From: Flavobacterium sp. UBA4098
Lineage (GTDB): Bacteria > Bacteroidota > Bacteroidia > Flavobacteriales > Flavobacteriaceae
Direction of reading: 5' to 3'
DNA: 64,000 nt
NCBI GenBank assembly: GCA_002382495.1
Contig: DFXW01000041.1
Location: 233,276-297,275 of the forward strand
Both the position numbers and the translations under genes were made by a program. Position 1 is the first letter of the stretch. Each line of letters begins with the position of its first letter. Positions 43,760-52,128 of the stretch are shown here, piece by piece. A model generated the notes under the pieces. The model was not told where the DNA came from, searched no databases, and saw nothing but the letters and a program-made list of their open reading frames with translations.

Positions 43760-46700
43760 ATGAAAAAAATTCTACTAACTTTTTTATTTCTTCTAGGTTT
43801 TACTTCATTTGCCCAGCAGCAAACCGCAACATATAGTGTAAGTCCAGCTGCCTTTGAGGAAACCACATCAATTACTGTTACCATTAACGGGAGTAGCATT
43901 AATGAAGCTACTTGGGGAGTTACAGGTAACGCATTGTATATGTGGGCTTGGGCTTTTGATTTAGGTGGAGTTACTCAAAAAGGGACACCCTTAAATGGTA
44001 CCTGGAATAACTCTGATGAAGCAAGTAAGTTTACTTACAATCAAGCCAATGACACCTATACAAAGACCTTTACACCAACTATTTATTATAATACGACAGG
44101 AATTGGAAAAATTGGTTTTTTAATTAAAGCTAAAGACGGAACAGGAGATAAAAAATCCCAAGATATTTTAGTTGAGGTGGGTTCTTTTCAGGTTAATCTA
44201 ACAGCGCCAATTCAAAACAGTGCAACGATTTTGAATTCAGGTTCTAATTTTACAATTACAGCTACTAATACGAATGGAAATGCAAGTTATAATTTGAAAT
44301 CGAATGGAGTGAGTATTCATACCAGCAGTTCGACTTCAAGTTATTCCTTTACACAATCCAATATTACGAGTAATCAGAATTACGAATTAGAAGTGCTTCA
44401 AGGAACAACAACCATTACTAAAAAGTTTTCAGTTATAGTTAATCCGGGTGCCAATGAGCAAGCCATGCCCTCTAATTTAGTTGACGGAATTAATTATAAT
44501 TCTACAGATGCTACAAAAGCATCTTTGGTATTAGACGCTCCTTTGAAAGATTTTGTATACGTGGCAGGAAGTTTTAATAATTGGCAGCCAACAAGTGCTT
44601 TTGCCATGAAAAAAGACGCAACATCGGGAAAATTCTGGTTGGAATTGACCGGTTTAACTTCAGGAACAAATTATACCTACCAATATTGGGTTGTAGATGC
44701 TACGCCAATTGCTGGAACGCCAGCCATGGTAAAAACAGCCGATCCGTATTCGACTTTAGTTTTATCTCCTTACGATGATCCAACTATTCCTGCTGCCTCT
44801 TATCCAAATTTACCAGTTTACCCAACAGGGCAAGAGCGTGAAGTTACCGTTTTACAAACTGGACAAACTCCATACGCTTGGAGTACTGCGACTACCAATT
44901 TTGTTAAACCAGCTAAGGAAAAATTAGTGGTATATGAATTGTTGGTTCGTGATTTTGATGCTAGGAGAAGCTATCAAGCAGTAATTGATAAATTAGATTA
45001 TTTTAAAAACCTTAAAATTAATGCGATACAATTGATGCCTGTCATGGAGTTTGAAGGCAATGAGAGTTGGGGATACAACACCGCTTATCATATGGCTTTG
45101 GATAAATTTTATGGAAGTTCAGACATGTTAAAAGAATTGATTGACAAATGCCATCAAAATGGGATTGCTGTTATTTTGGATGTGGCTTTGAATCATGCCT
45201 TTGGCAGAAACCCTATGGTAAGAATGTGGATGAATGATCCTGATGGCGACGGTTGGGGAGGTGCTTCAGCTGAAAACCCTTATTTTAATACCGTGGCAAA
45301 ACACAGTTATAATGTTGGAGAAGATTTTAATCATCAACAAGCACGAACCCAAAACTACACAAAACGTGTGGTAAAACATTGGATTGAAGAATTCAAAATT
45401 GATGGATTCCGTTGGGATTTGACCAAAGGATTTACACAAGAATGTACTGCTGGTGATGACAATTGTACTAATGGTTATAGAGCGGATCGTGTAGCACTTT
45501 TAAAAACCTATGCTGATTATTCTTGGAGTTTAGATCCAACTCATTATGTAATTTTTGAACATTTAGGAACCGATGCTGAGGAGAAGGAATGGGCTAATTA
45601 TAGAATTTCGGAAACACCAAGCAAAGGAGTGATGTTGTGGGGTAAAATGACGACCGAATACAATGAACTTTCTATGGGTTATACGGCTAACATTGCTAGA
45701 ATGAACAGTACTAGTAGAGGATTTACGAATCATCGTTTGATGGGGTATGCCGAAAGTCATGATGAAGAACGATTGATGTATAAGAACTTGCAGTTTGGAA
45801 ATACAGCAAACACAGCTCATAACGTAAAAACGTTGAACACTGCTTTGTCAAGAATGTCGGCTATTGGAGCCGTTTCATTATTGGTTCCTGGACCAAAAAT
45901 GATTTGGCATTTTGGCGAATTAGGCTATGACGATTCAATTTTCACCTGTAATAATGGAACCGTTAATTCACAAACGGATACAGCAACAGGCGATTGTAAA
46001 TTAGATACAAAACCCCAAATACAATGGACCAATAATTGGTTAGCTAATGCCAATAGATTTAAGATTTATTCGGATTGGGCTAAAATGATTCGCTTAAAAA
46101 CAGAAGAAGCTGTATTTTCTGGGACTGCAACCATAACCAATGCTAGTTCATTAGTACAGACTATTAAAATTACCGATGCGGCACTTGCTTCAACAAGATT
46201 AAAAGATGTAGTTATTGTTGCTAATTTTGATGTCACTAGCAAAAGTGTTCCCACAGGATTTCCATATGCTGGAGAATGGTTTAATTTAATGGACAATTCA
46301 AGTTTGAATGTGGTCAATGTAAATGATCCTATAACCGTTTTACCAGGTCAGTTTAAAATTTACGGAAACAAACAGGCTTTTGGAGCGAATGCGCCTTTTG
46401 CCTTACCTGCTGATAATTTTAGTATTGAATCTAGAGCGGAGACTTGTGCCAATAAAAACAATGGGCAAATTGTGATCAATGCTGCTCAAACCTATGCTTA
46501 TGTCGCAACTATAAACGGTACCAATTATAATTTTACCAATAATAGTTTGACGATTTCTAATTTAGCGCCTGGTGTATATCCTGTTTGTATTTCTATTCCG
46601 GGTAAAGCCTTTGAACAGTGTTATAGTGTAACCATTACCAAAGGATCATCATTAACTGGTAAATCATCAGTATCTTCTAATATTGCCTCAGTGCAAATAA

Positions 46701-47098
46701 TCGAAGGAACAGCCCCTTTTGAAGTATTTGTTAATGGGTTACCTCAATTTGAAACTTCGGCTACTAATTTTTCTTTACCAGTTAAGCAAGGCGATTATCT
46801 AGAGATAAAAACGGCAAAAACTTGCGAGGGCATTTATGCCACTAGCATAATGGATCCATTAAGTGGTTTTGCAGCTTATCCTAATCCAACTCATGGAATA
46901 ATTGAAATTGCCACACCAACACTCAAAACAGAAATTGCGATTGAATTGTATAATTTGAATGGGCAATTAATTTCAAAAGGGACGTATGCTGTTTCGAATG
47001 GAAAAGTACAACTGAATTTAGAAAAAGAATCGGCTGGAGTGTATTTTGCAAAAGTGCATTTAGATACTCCAGTAAGTTTAACTATAGTAAAAGAATAA
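43760..47098 (+). CDS. Secreted GH13 alpha-amylase with T9SS C-terminal sorting domain
   Basis: A 1112-residue extracellular enzyme. It has a signal peptide (MKKILLTFLFLLGFTSFAQQ), an N-terminal beta domain, an Ig-like segment, then a CBM48-like domain (VYVAGSFNNWQPTSAFAMKK near residues 270-290). The GH13 barrel follows: AIQLMPVMEFEGNESWGYN, AVILDVALNH, nucleophile in IDGFRWDLTKGF, acid in YVIFEHLG, third acid in GYAESHDEERLMY. A type A sorting domain closes it (AAYPNPTHGIIEIAT to LTIVKE), marking secretion by the type IX system. It probably attacks starch outside the cell to feed SusCDE. Confidence 0.95.
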   Translation: MKKILLTFLFLLGFTSFAQQQTATYSVSPAAFEETTSITVTINGSSINEATWGVTGNALYMWAWAFDLGGVTQKGTPLNGTWNNSDEASKFTYNQANDTYTKTFTPTIYYNTTGIGKIGFLIKAKDGTGDKKSQDILVEVGSFQVNLTAPIQNSATILNSGSNFTITATNTNGNASYNLKSNGVSIHTSSSTSSYSFTQSNITSNQNYELEVLQGTTTITKKFSVIVNPGANEQAMPSNLVDGINYNSTDATKASLVLDAPLKDFVYVAGSFNNWQPTSAFAMKKDATSGKFWLELTGLTSGTNYTYQYWVVDATPIAGTPAMVKTADPYSTLVLSPYDDPTIPAASYPNLPVYPTGQEREVTVLQTGQTPYAWSTATTNFVKPAKEKLVVYELLVRDFDARRSYQAVIDKLDYFKNLKINAIQLMPVMEFEGNESWGYNTAYHMALDKFYGSSDMLKELIDKCHQNGIAVILDVALNHAFGRNPMVRMWMNDPDGDGWGGASAENPYFNTVAKHSYNVGEDFNHQQARTQNYTKRVVKHWIEEFKIDGFRWDLTKGFTQECTAGDDNCTNGYRADRVALLKTYADYSWSLDPTHYVIFEHLGTDAEEKEWANYRISETPSKGVMLWGKMTTEYNELSMGYTANIARMNSTSRGFTNHRLMGYAESHDEERLMYKNLQFGNTANTAHNVKTLNTALSRMSAIGAVSLLVPGPKMIWHFGELGYDDSIFTCNNGTVNSQTDTATGDCKLDTKPQIQWTNNWLANANRFKIYSDWAKMIRLKTEEAVFSGTATITNASSLVQTIKITDAALASTRLKDVVIVANFDVTSKSVPTGFPYAGEWFNLMDNSSLNVVNVNDPITVLPGQFKIYGNKQAFGANAPFALPADNFSIESRAETCANKNNGQIVINAAQTYAYVATINGTNYNFTNNSLTISNLAPGVYPVCISIPGKAFEQCYSVTITKGSSLTGKSSVSSNIASVQIIEGTAPFEVFVNGLPQFETSATNFSLPVKQGDYLEIKTAKTCEGIYATSIMDPLSGFAAYPNPTHGIIEIATPTLKTEIAIELYNLNGQLISKGTYAVSNGKVQLNLEKESAGVYFAKVHLDTPVSLTIVKE

Positions 47099-47100
47099 AC

Positions 47101-47805
47101 ATGAAAACTAGTATATATTTAGTAAGTATGGCCTTTTTGTTTATCTCTTGTGGAGGTGGTGGTTCTGATGGAGCTACTCCAACACCAGAACCTGCAAATA
47201 CGGCACCATCTGTTCCAAGCTTAGTCGCACCAACAAATAGTTTGTTGTGTATTAATAACGTAGTTACTTTTGAATGGGGCGCGTCAACAGATGCCGAAAA
47301 TAACCCAATAGTATACCAATTACAAATTGCGACAGATAATCAGTTTAGCCAAATTGTAAGTACAAATGAAGTATCGTCTAGAACCCAAGCCGTTACATTA
47401 GACAAAGGCAAAGCCTATTATTGGAGAGTGAAAGCTATTGATAGTAAAAATACATCAAGTGCGTATTCAGGAACTTTTAGTTTTTATACCGAAGGTGCGG
47501 CTGTAGCCAATCATTTGCCTTTTTTACCAGAGATAATACAACCAGAAACTAACACTACAATTAGCGGTGTTACAGCTACCTTAAAATGGTTTGCTTCTGA
47601 TGTTGATGCTGCCGATGTGCTAACTTATGATGTGTATTTAGGAACTGCAAATCCTCCAACGATTAAAGTCGCAGAAAATAGGACTACTCCAGTTTATGAG
47701 GCCACTTCATTACAAGCCGCTACCCAATATTACTGGAGAGTGGTGGTTAAAGACAATAAAGGTGGAGCAACAACGGGACAAGTTTGGAACTTCAGAACTA
47801 ATTAG
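47101..47805 (+). CDS. Surface lipoprotein with two fibronectin-III-like domains
   Basis: A 234-residue lipoprotein with signal and lipobox (AFLFISCGGGG) and a Gly/Ser/Pro linker. Two tandem FN3-like domains run about 35-130 and 135-234; each ends in the same pattern (KAYYWRVKAIDSKNTSSAYS and TQYYWRVVVKDNKGGATTGQ). It starts 2 bases after the amylase stop, so the two are cotranscribed. A likely role is glucan or protein binding at the cell surface; there is no catalytic motif. I do not recognise a more specific family. Confidence 0.85.
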   Translation: MKTSIYLVSMAFLFISCGGGGSDGATPTPEPANTAPSVPSLVAPTNSLLCINNVVTFEWGASTDAENNPIVYQLQIATDNQFSQIVSTNEVSSRTQAVTLDKGKAYYWRVKAIDSKNTSSAYSGTFSFYTEGAAVANHLPFLPEIIQPETNTTISGVTATLKWFASDVDAADVLTYDVYLGTANPPTIKVAENRTTPVYEATSLQAATQYYWRVVVKDNKGGATTGQVWNFRTN

Positions 47806-47826
47806 AGAATCATACATTATTAAAAC

Positions 47827-47861
47827 AAAAAAGCTACTCCCCGAAAGGAGTAGCTTTTTTT
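47827..47861. terminator. Bidirectional terminator between the alpha-glucan locus and acs
   Basis: AAAAAAGCTACTCC / GGAGTAGCTTTTTT with a 6-base loop separates the convergent lipoprotein and acs genes. Confidence 0.92.
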
Positions 47862-47888
47862 AACTACAATTAACACATTAACTAAAAA

Positions 47889-49796
47889 CTAAATTTTGCC
47901 ATCTTTGATTTCATCCACAATTTCTGGATTTAATAAAGTGGTAATATCTCCAAAATTGGAGAAGTCGCCTTCTGCAATTTTACGCAAGATTCTACGCATG
48001 ATTTTTCCAGATCTCGTTTTTGGTAAACCGGATACGAATTGGATTTTGTCCAATTTGGCAATCGGTCCAATGTGGTCTGAAATATGTTGGTTAATCTCTT
48101 TGCTTAAGTTTTCACGGTCGCGGTATTCACCAGATTCTTTTAAGATAACAAATCCGTATAGTGCATTTCCTTTGATATCATGAGGAAAACCTACAATGGC
48201 TGATTCCGCCACGGCTGGGTGTTCATTGATGGCATCTTCAATTGGCGCAGTTCCTAAATTGTGTCCCGAAACAATTACTACATCATCGACACGACCTGTG
48301 ATTCGGTAATACCCCACTTCATCACGTAAGGCTCCATCACCGGTAAAATATTTACCTGGGAAAGCACTAAAATAAGTGTCTTTATAACGTTGGTGATCAC
48401 CCCAAATGGTTCTGGCAATACTTGGCCAAGGGAATTTGATACACAAACTTCCAGTTACTTGATTGCCTTCAATTTCGTTGCGTTTTTCATCCATTAAAAC
48501 CGGTTGAATTCCCGGTAAGGGAAGTGAAGCATAGGTTGGTTTTGTTGGTGTTACAAATGCCAAAGGAGAGATCATGATACCACCCGTTTCGGTTTGCCAC
48601 CAAGTGTCAACGACAGGACATCTTTTTCCACCAACGTGATCGTTGTACCAGTGCCAAGCTTCTTCATTGATTGGCTCACCTACTGAACCAATAACTTTTA
48701 ATGATTGTAAAGGGTATTTTTGAACGTATTCAATACTTTCTTTAGCCAAAGCACGAATGGCTGTTGGTGCGGTATAGAATTGAGTAACTTGGTGTTTTTC
48801 GATTACTTCCCAGAAACGACTGAAGTCAGGATACGAAGGAACTCCTTCAAAAATTACGGTAGTTGCTCCGTTCAATAATGGTCCGTACAGAATGTACGAG
48901 TGACCTGTAATCCAACCTATATCGGCAGTACACCAGAAAATATCATTCTCTTCATAGCTAAATACATTTTTAAAAGTGTAAGCAGTATACACCATATATC
49001 CAGCGGTTGTATGTACCATTCCTTTTGGTTTTCCTGTAGAACCTGAAGTATAAAGGATAAATAAAGGATCTTCAGCATCCATAATTTCGGCAACGTTGGT
49101 GTTCATTGCATCGTCTAAAAGGGGTTGTAACCATTGGTCACGACCGGCTTTCATATTGACGTTGGTGTTGGTTCTTTTGGCCACCAATACTTTTTCAACT
49201 GTTGGACATTTTTCTAAGGCTTCGTCCACAATGCCTTTTAAGTCAATCGCTTTGTTACCACGGTAACTTCCATCTGAAGTGATGACCATTTTACATTCGC
49301 AATCATTGATTCTTGAAGCTACTGCTGAGGCAGAAAACCCTGCAAAAACAACCGAGTGAATCGCTCCAATTCTGGCACACGCTAAAACTGAAACCGCTAA
49401 TTCAGGAATCATTGGCAAATAAATGCAGACGCGATCCCCTTTTTTGACGCCTTGCTCGCGCAAGACATTGGCCATTTTTGAGACTCGTTCGTACAATTCA
49501 TTATATGTAATATGAAGCGCTTCTTCTTTTGGATCATTCGGTTCAAAAATGATAGCCGTTTTTTCCCCTCTTTTAGCGAGGTGTCTGTCGATACAGTTTT
49601 TTGTAATATTGACTTTGGCATTGGTAAACCATTTAATTTCGGCTTCAGCCATATTGAAATCAATTACATTGTCCCATTCTTGGTACCAAGTAAAGTTTTC
49701 AGAGGCAATTCGGTCCCAGAATTTTTTAGGTTCACGAATTGATTTTTTGTAATGTTTGAAATAGTCTTCTAGATTTTCAATTTTATAATAACTCAT
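47889..49796 (-). CDS. acs: Acetyl-CoA synthetase
   Basis: A 635-residue AMP-forming enzyme that activates acetate. Motifs: the ATP loop YTSGSTGKPKGMVH, the acyl-binding WWQTETGGIMISP, ITGRVDDVVIVSGHNLG, and the C-terminal PKTRSGKIMRRILR with the Lys that is acetylated in the family. Full family length. It is the second of two related synthetase genes, 36 bases downstream of the first, and probably cotranscribed with the two-component system upstream. Confidence 0.94.
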   Translation of the reverse strand: MSYYKIENLEDYFKHYKKSIREPKKFWDRIASENFTWYQEWDNVIDFNMAEAEIKWFTNAKVNITKNCIDRHLAKRGEKTAIIFEPNDPKEEALHITYNELYERVSKMANVLREQGVKKGDRVCIYLPMIPELAVSVLACARIGAIHSVVFAGFSASAVASRINDCECKMVITSDGSYRGNKAIDLKGIVDEALEKCPTVEKVLVAKRTNTNVNMKAGRDQWLQPLLDDAMNTNVAEIMDAEDPLFILYTSGSTGKPKGMVHTTAGYMVYTAYTFKNVFSYEENDIFWCTADIGWITGHSYILYGPLLNGATTVIFEGVPSYPDFSRFWEVIEKHQVTQFYTAPTAIRALAKESIEYVQKYPLQSLKVIGSVGEPINEEAWHWYNDHVGGKRCPVVDTWWQTETGGIMISPLAFVTPTKPTYASLPLPGIQPVLMDEKRNEIEGNQVTGSLCIKFPWPSIARTIWGDHQRYKDTYFSAFPGKYFTGDGALRDEVGYYRITGRVDDVVIVSGHNLGTAPIEDAINEHPAVAESAIVGFPHDIKGNALYGFVILKESGEYRDRENLSKEINQHISDHIGPIAKLDKIQFVSGLPKTRSGKIMRRILRKIAEGDFSNFGDITTLLNPEIVDEIKDGKI

Positions 49797-49832
49797 GGTA
49801 TTCTATTTTATATGTTCTAATTCTATTTATTA

Positions 49833-51731
49833 TTATTTGCTATAACTTCCAATTTTGTATTTTTTCAATACTTCGATAATTTCACCTACAATCGCCTCGT
49901 CATCGATAGTAGAAGGGATTTGAAAATCTTCACCGTCAGTAATACTTCGCATTAATTTGCGTAGAATTTTTCCGGAGCGCGTTTTTGGTAAACGCTGCAC
50001 AATAACCACATTACGTAGGGATGCAACTGCACCAATTTGTTGGCGCACTAGTTTAACTATTTCTTGTTCCAATTGGAAATGTTCAATGTCTTCTCCGTGT
50101 TTGATTACTACCAAGGCCAAAGGAGTTTGTCCTTTTAATTCGTCATGTATTCCAATAACGGCACATTCTGCCACTGAAGAATGGGATGCTACAATTTCTT
50201 CCATTTCAGCGGTAGAAAGACGGTGACCCGCTACATTGATTACGTCATCAACACGTCCGGTTATGAAAATATATTCATCGTCATCTTTGAAACCTCCATC
50301 ACCAGAAAAATAATAACCAGGGAATTTTTCTAAATAACCCGCTTTAAATCTCGGGTTGTCTTTCCATAAATCCAGTAAGGTTCCTGGAGGCAATGGTAAT
50401 TTAATTACTACGTAGCCTTCTTCATTGGGACCCACTTCAGTTCCGTTTTCACTAAAAATTCGAATGTCGTATCCTGGAACTGCTTTTCCAACAGATCCTG
50501 GTTTGATAGGCAAATATTCTATTCCCATCATATTGGCAACGATTGGCCAACCTGTTTCTGTTTGCCACCAGTGATCAATTGCTGGAACGGGAATATGTTC
50601 TTGGTACCATTCGAGTGTGGCTACATCGCAACGCTCTCCGGCCAAGAATTGAATTTTCAACGAACTCAAATCGTATTTTTTGATAAATTCTCCGTTTGGA
50701 TCTTCTTTTTTGATCGCTCGAATCGCGGTTGGAGCTGTAAACATCACGCTTACTTTATGTTCTTCAATCATTCTCCAGAAAGTACTGGCATCGGGAGTTT
50801 TGATTGGTTTTCCTTCGAAAATAATCGTTGTATTTCTATTAATTAGCGGTCCGTATACAATATAACTATGCCCTACAACCCAGCCCACATCAGAGGCCGC
50901 CCAAAATACTTCACCTGGTTTGGCGTTGTATACGTTTTGCATAGAATATTTCAGCGCAGTTGCATAACCACCAGAATCACGCACGATCCCTTTGGGTTTA
51001 CCAGTAGTTCCCGAAGTATATAATACATACAAAGGATGAGTAGAATTTAATGGCACACATTCGGCTTCTTCAGATCCATAAACTAATGCATCATAATCTA
51101 CATCGTATTTTTTGAATGGCACTTTTGCGCCTAATTTTCTGTTCAGAATGATCACTTTTTTAGGTTTGTGCTCAGCCAATTGAATCGCTTCGTCAACTAA
51201 AGGTTTGTATGCAATCAATCGGTCAATTTCAATTCCCGAAGAAGCGGTAATTATTGCTCTTGGTTTGCAATCGTCAATACGGATGGCTAATTCATGAGGA
51301 GCAAATCCGCCAAAAACTACCGAATGCGTAACACCAATTCGCGCACAAGCCAACATGGCAAAGGCAGCTTGCGGAATCATCGGCATATAAATAACGGCGG
51401 TATCTCCTTTTTTCAAACCCAAAGATTGCATCCCTCCAGCGAGTTTAGCCACTTCGGTTTTTACTTCTAAAAAAGTATATTTTTTAATAGTTTGCGTCAC
51501 AGGCGAATCATAAATGATAGCCACTTGGTCACCAAAACCATCTTCAATGTGTTTGTCTAATGCCAAATAGCATACGTTTAATTCGCCGTCTTTATACCAA
51601 AGCGGATATCCATTTTCATCCGAAGACAAAATGGATTTAGGTTTTGTAAACCAACGTATAGCGTCGGCTTGATCTTTCCAGAATGCTTCTGGATTTTCAG
51701 TACTTGCGGCATAGGTATCTTTGTAATTCAT
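49833..51731 (-). CDS. Propionyl-CoA synthetase-like acyl-CoA ligase (PrpE/ACSS3 type)
   Basis: A 632-residue AMP-forming acyl-CoA synthetase clearly divergent from its neighbour Acs. YTSGTTGKPKGIVRDSGGYA and DHWWQTETGWPIVANM fit the PrpE/ACSS3 subgroup, where a Trp follows ETG instead of Acs-type Gly. FITGRVDDVINVAGHRLST and PKTRSGKILRKLMR complete the family pattern. Propionate is the likely substrate, with acetate possible. It starts 27 bases after the response regulator gene, suggesting one operon of sensor, regulator and two acid-activating enzymes. Confidence 0.88.
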   Translation of the reverse strand: MNYKDTYAASTENPEAFWKDQADAIRWFTKPKSILSSDENGYPLWYKDGELNVCYLALDKHIEDGFGDQVAIIYDSPVTQTIKKYTFLEVKTEVAKLAGGMQSLGLKKGDTAVIYMPMIPQAAFAMLACARIGVTHSVVFGGFAPHELAIRIDDCKPRAIITASSGIEIDRLIAYKPLVDEAIQLAEHKPKKVIILNRKLGAKVPFKKYDVDYDALVYGSEEAECVPLNSTHPLYVLYTSGTTGKPKGIVRDSGGYATALKYSMQNVYNAKPGEVFWAASDVGWVVGHSYIVYGPLINRNTTIIFEGKPIKTPDASTFWRMIEEHKVSVMFTAPTAIRAIKKEDPNGEFIKKYDLSSLKIQFLAGERCDVATLEWYQEHIPVPAIDHWWQTETGWPIVANMMGIEYLPIKPGSVGKAVPGYDIRIFSENGTEVGPNEEGYVVIKLPLPPGTLLDLWKDNPRFKAGYLEKFPGYYFSGDGGFKDDDEYIFITGRVDDVINVAGHRLSTAEMEEIVASHSSVAECAVIGIHDELKGQTPLALVVIKHGEDIEHFQLEQEIVKLVRQQIGAVASLRNVVIVQRLPKTRSGKILRKLMRSITDGEDFQIPSTIDDEAIVGEIIEVLKKYKIGSYSK

Positions 51732-51758
51732 GGTGATAATTCTGTAAATAAAATGGGA

Positions 51759-52124
51759 CTAATTTTCGATCAATTCATGTACTTGTTCTACTAATTTTTT
51801 AGCAGAAAATGGCTTGACGACATATAAATTAGCTCCTAAATTCATCCCTTTTTCAATATCACTTTCTTTATTTTTTGCCGAAAGAAAAATCACTTTGCAA
51901 TGCGCTAATCGTTCGTCTTTTTTAATTTCTTCTAAGGTGGCATAACCATCAACCATTGGCATCATAACATCAAGAATGATGACATCGGGTAATTGTTTTT
52001 CTAAAATTTCCAATGCTTCTTGTCCATCACGCGCAATGAATACTTCAAAATTATTTTTTTTGAAAGTGTATTCTAAAGCCATTACGATGTTCGGCTCGTC
52101 ATCTACGATTAGTATCTTTTTCAT
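51759..52124 (-). CDS. Response regulator, receiver domain only
   Basis: From the ATG at 52124 (MKKILIVDDEPNIVMALEYT) the product is a 121-residue receiver domain with no output domain. The acidic pair DDE, phospho-acceptor Asp in PDVIILDVMMPMVDGY, and the switch residues in VIFLSAKN and VVKPFSAKKL are all present. The start lies 4 bases after the stop of the kinase gene, so they are coupled. Lacking a DNA-binding domain, it must act on another protein or pass the phosphate on. A longer in-frame reading upstream overlaps the kinase and has no plausible start. Confidence 0.9.
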   Translation of the reverse strand: MKKILIVDDEPNIVMALEYTFKKNNFEVFIARDGQEALEILEKQLPDVIILDVMMPMVDGYATLEEIKKDERLAHCKVIFLSAKNKESDIEKGMNLGANLYVVKPFSAKKLVEQVHELIEN

Positions 52125-52128
52125 CTTC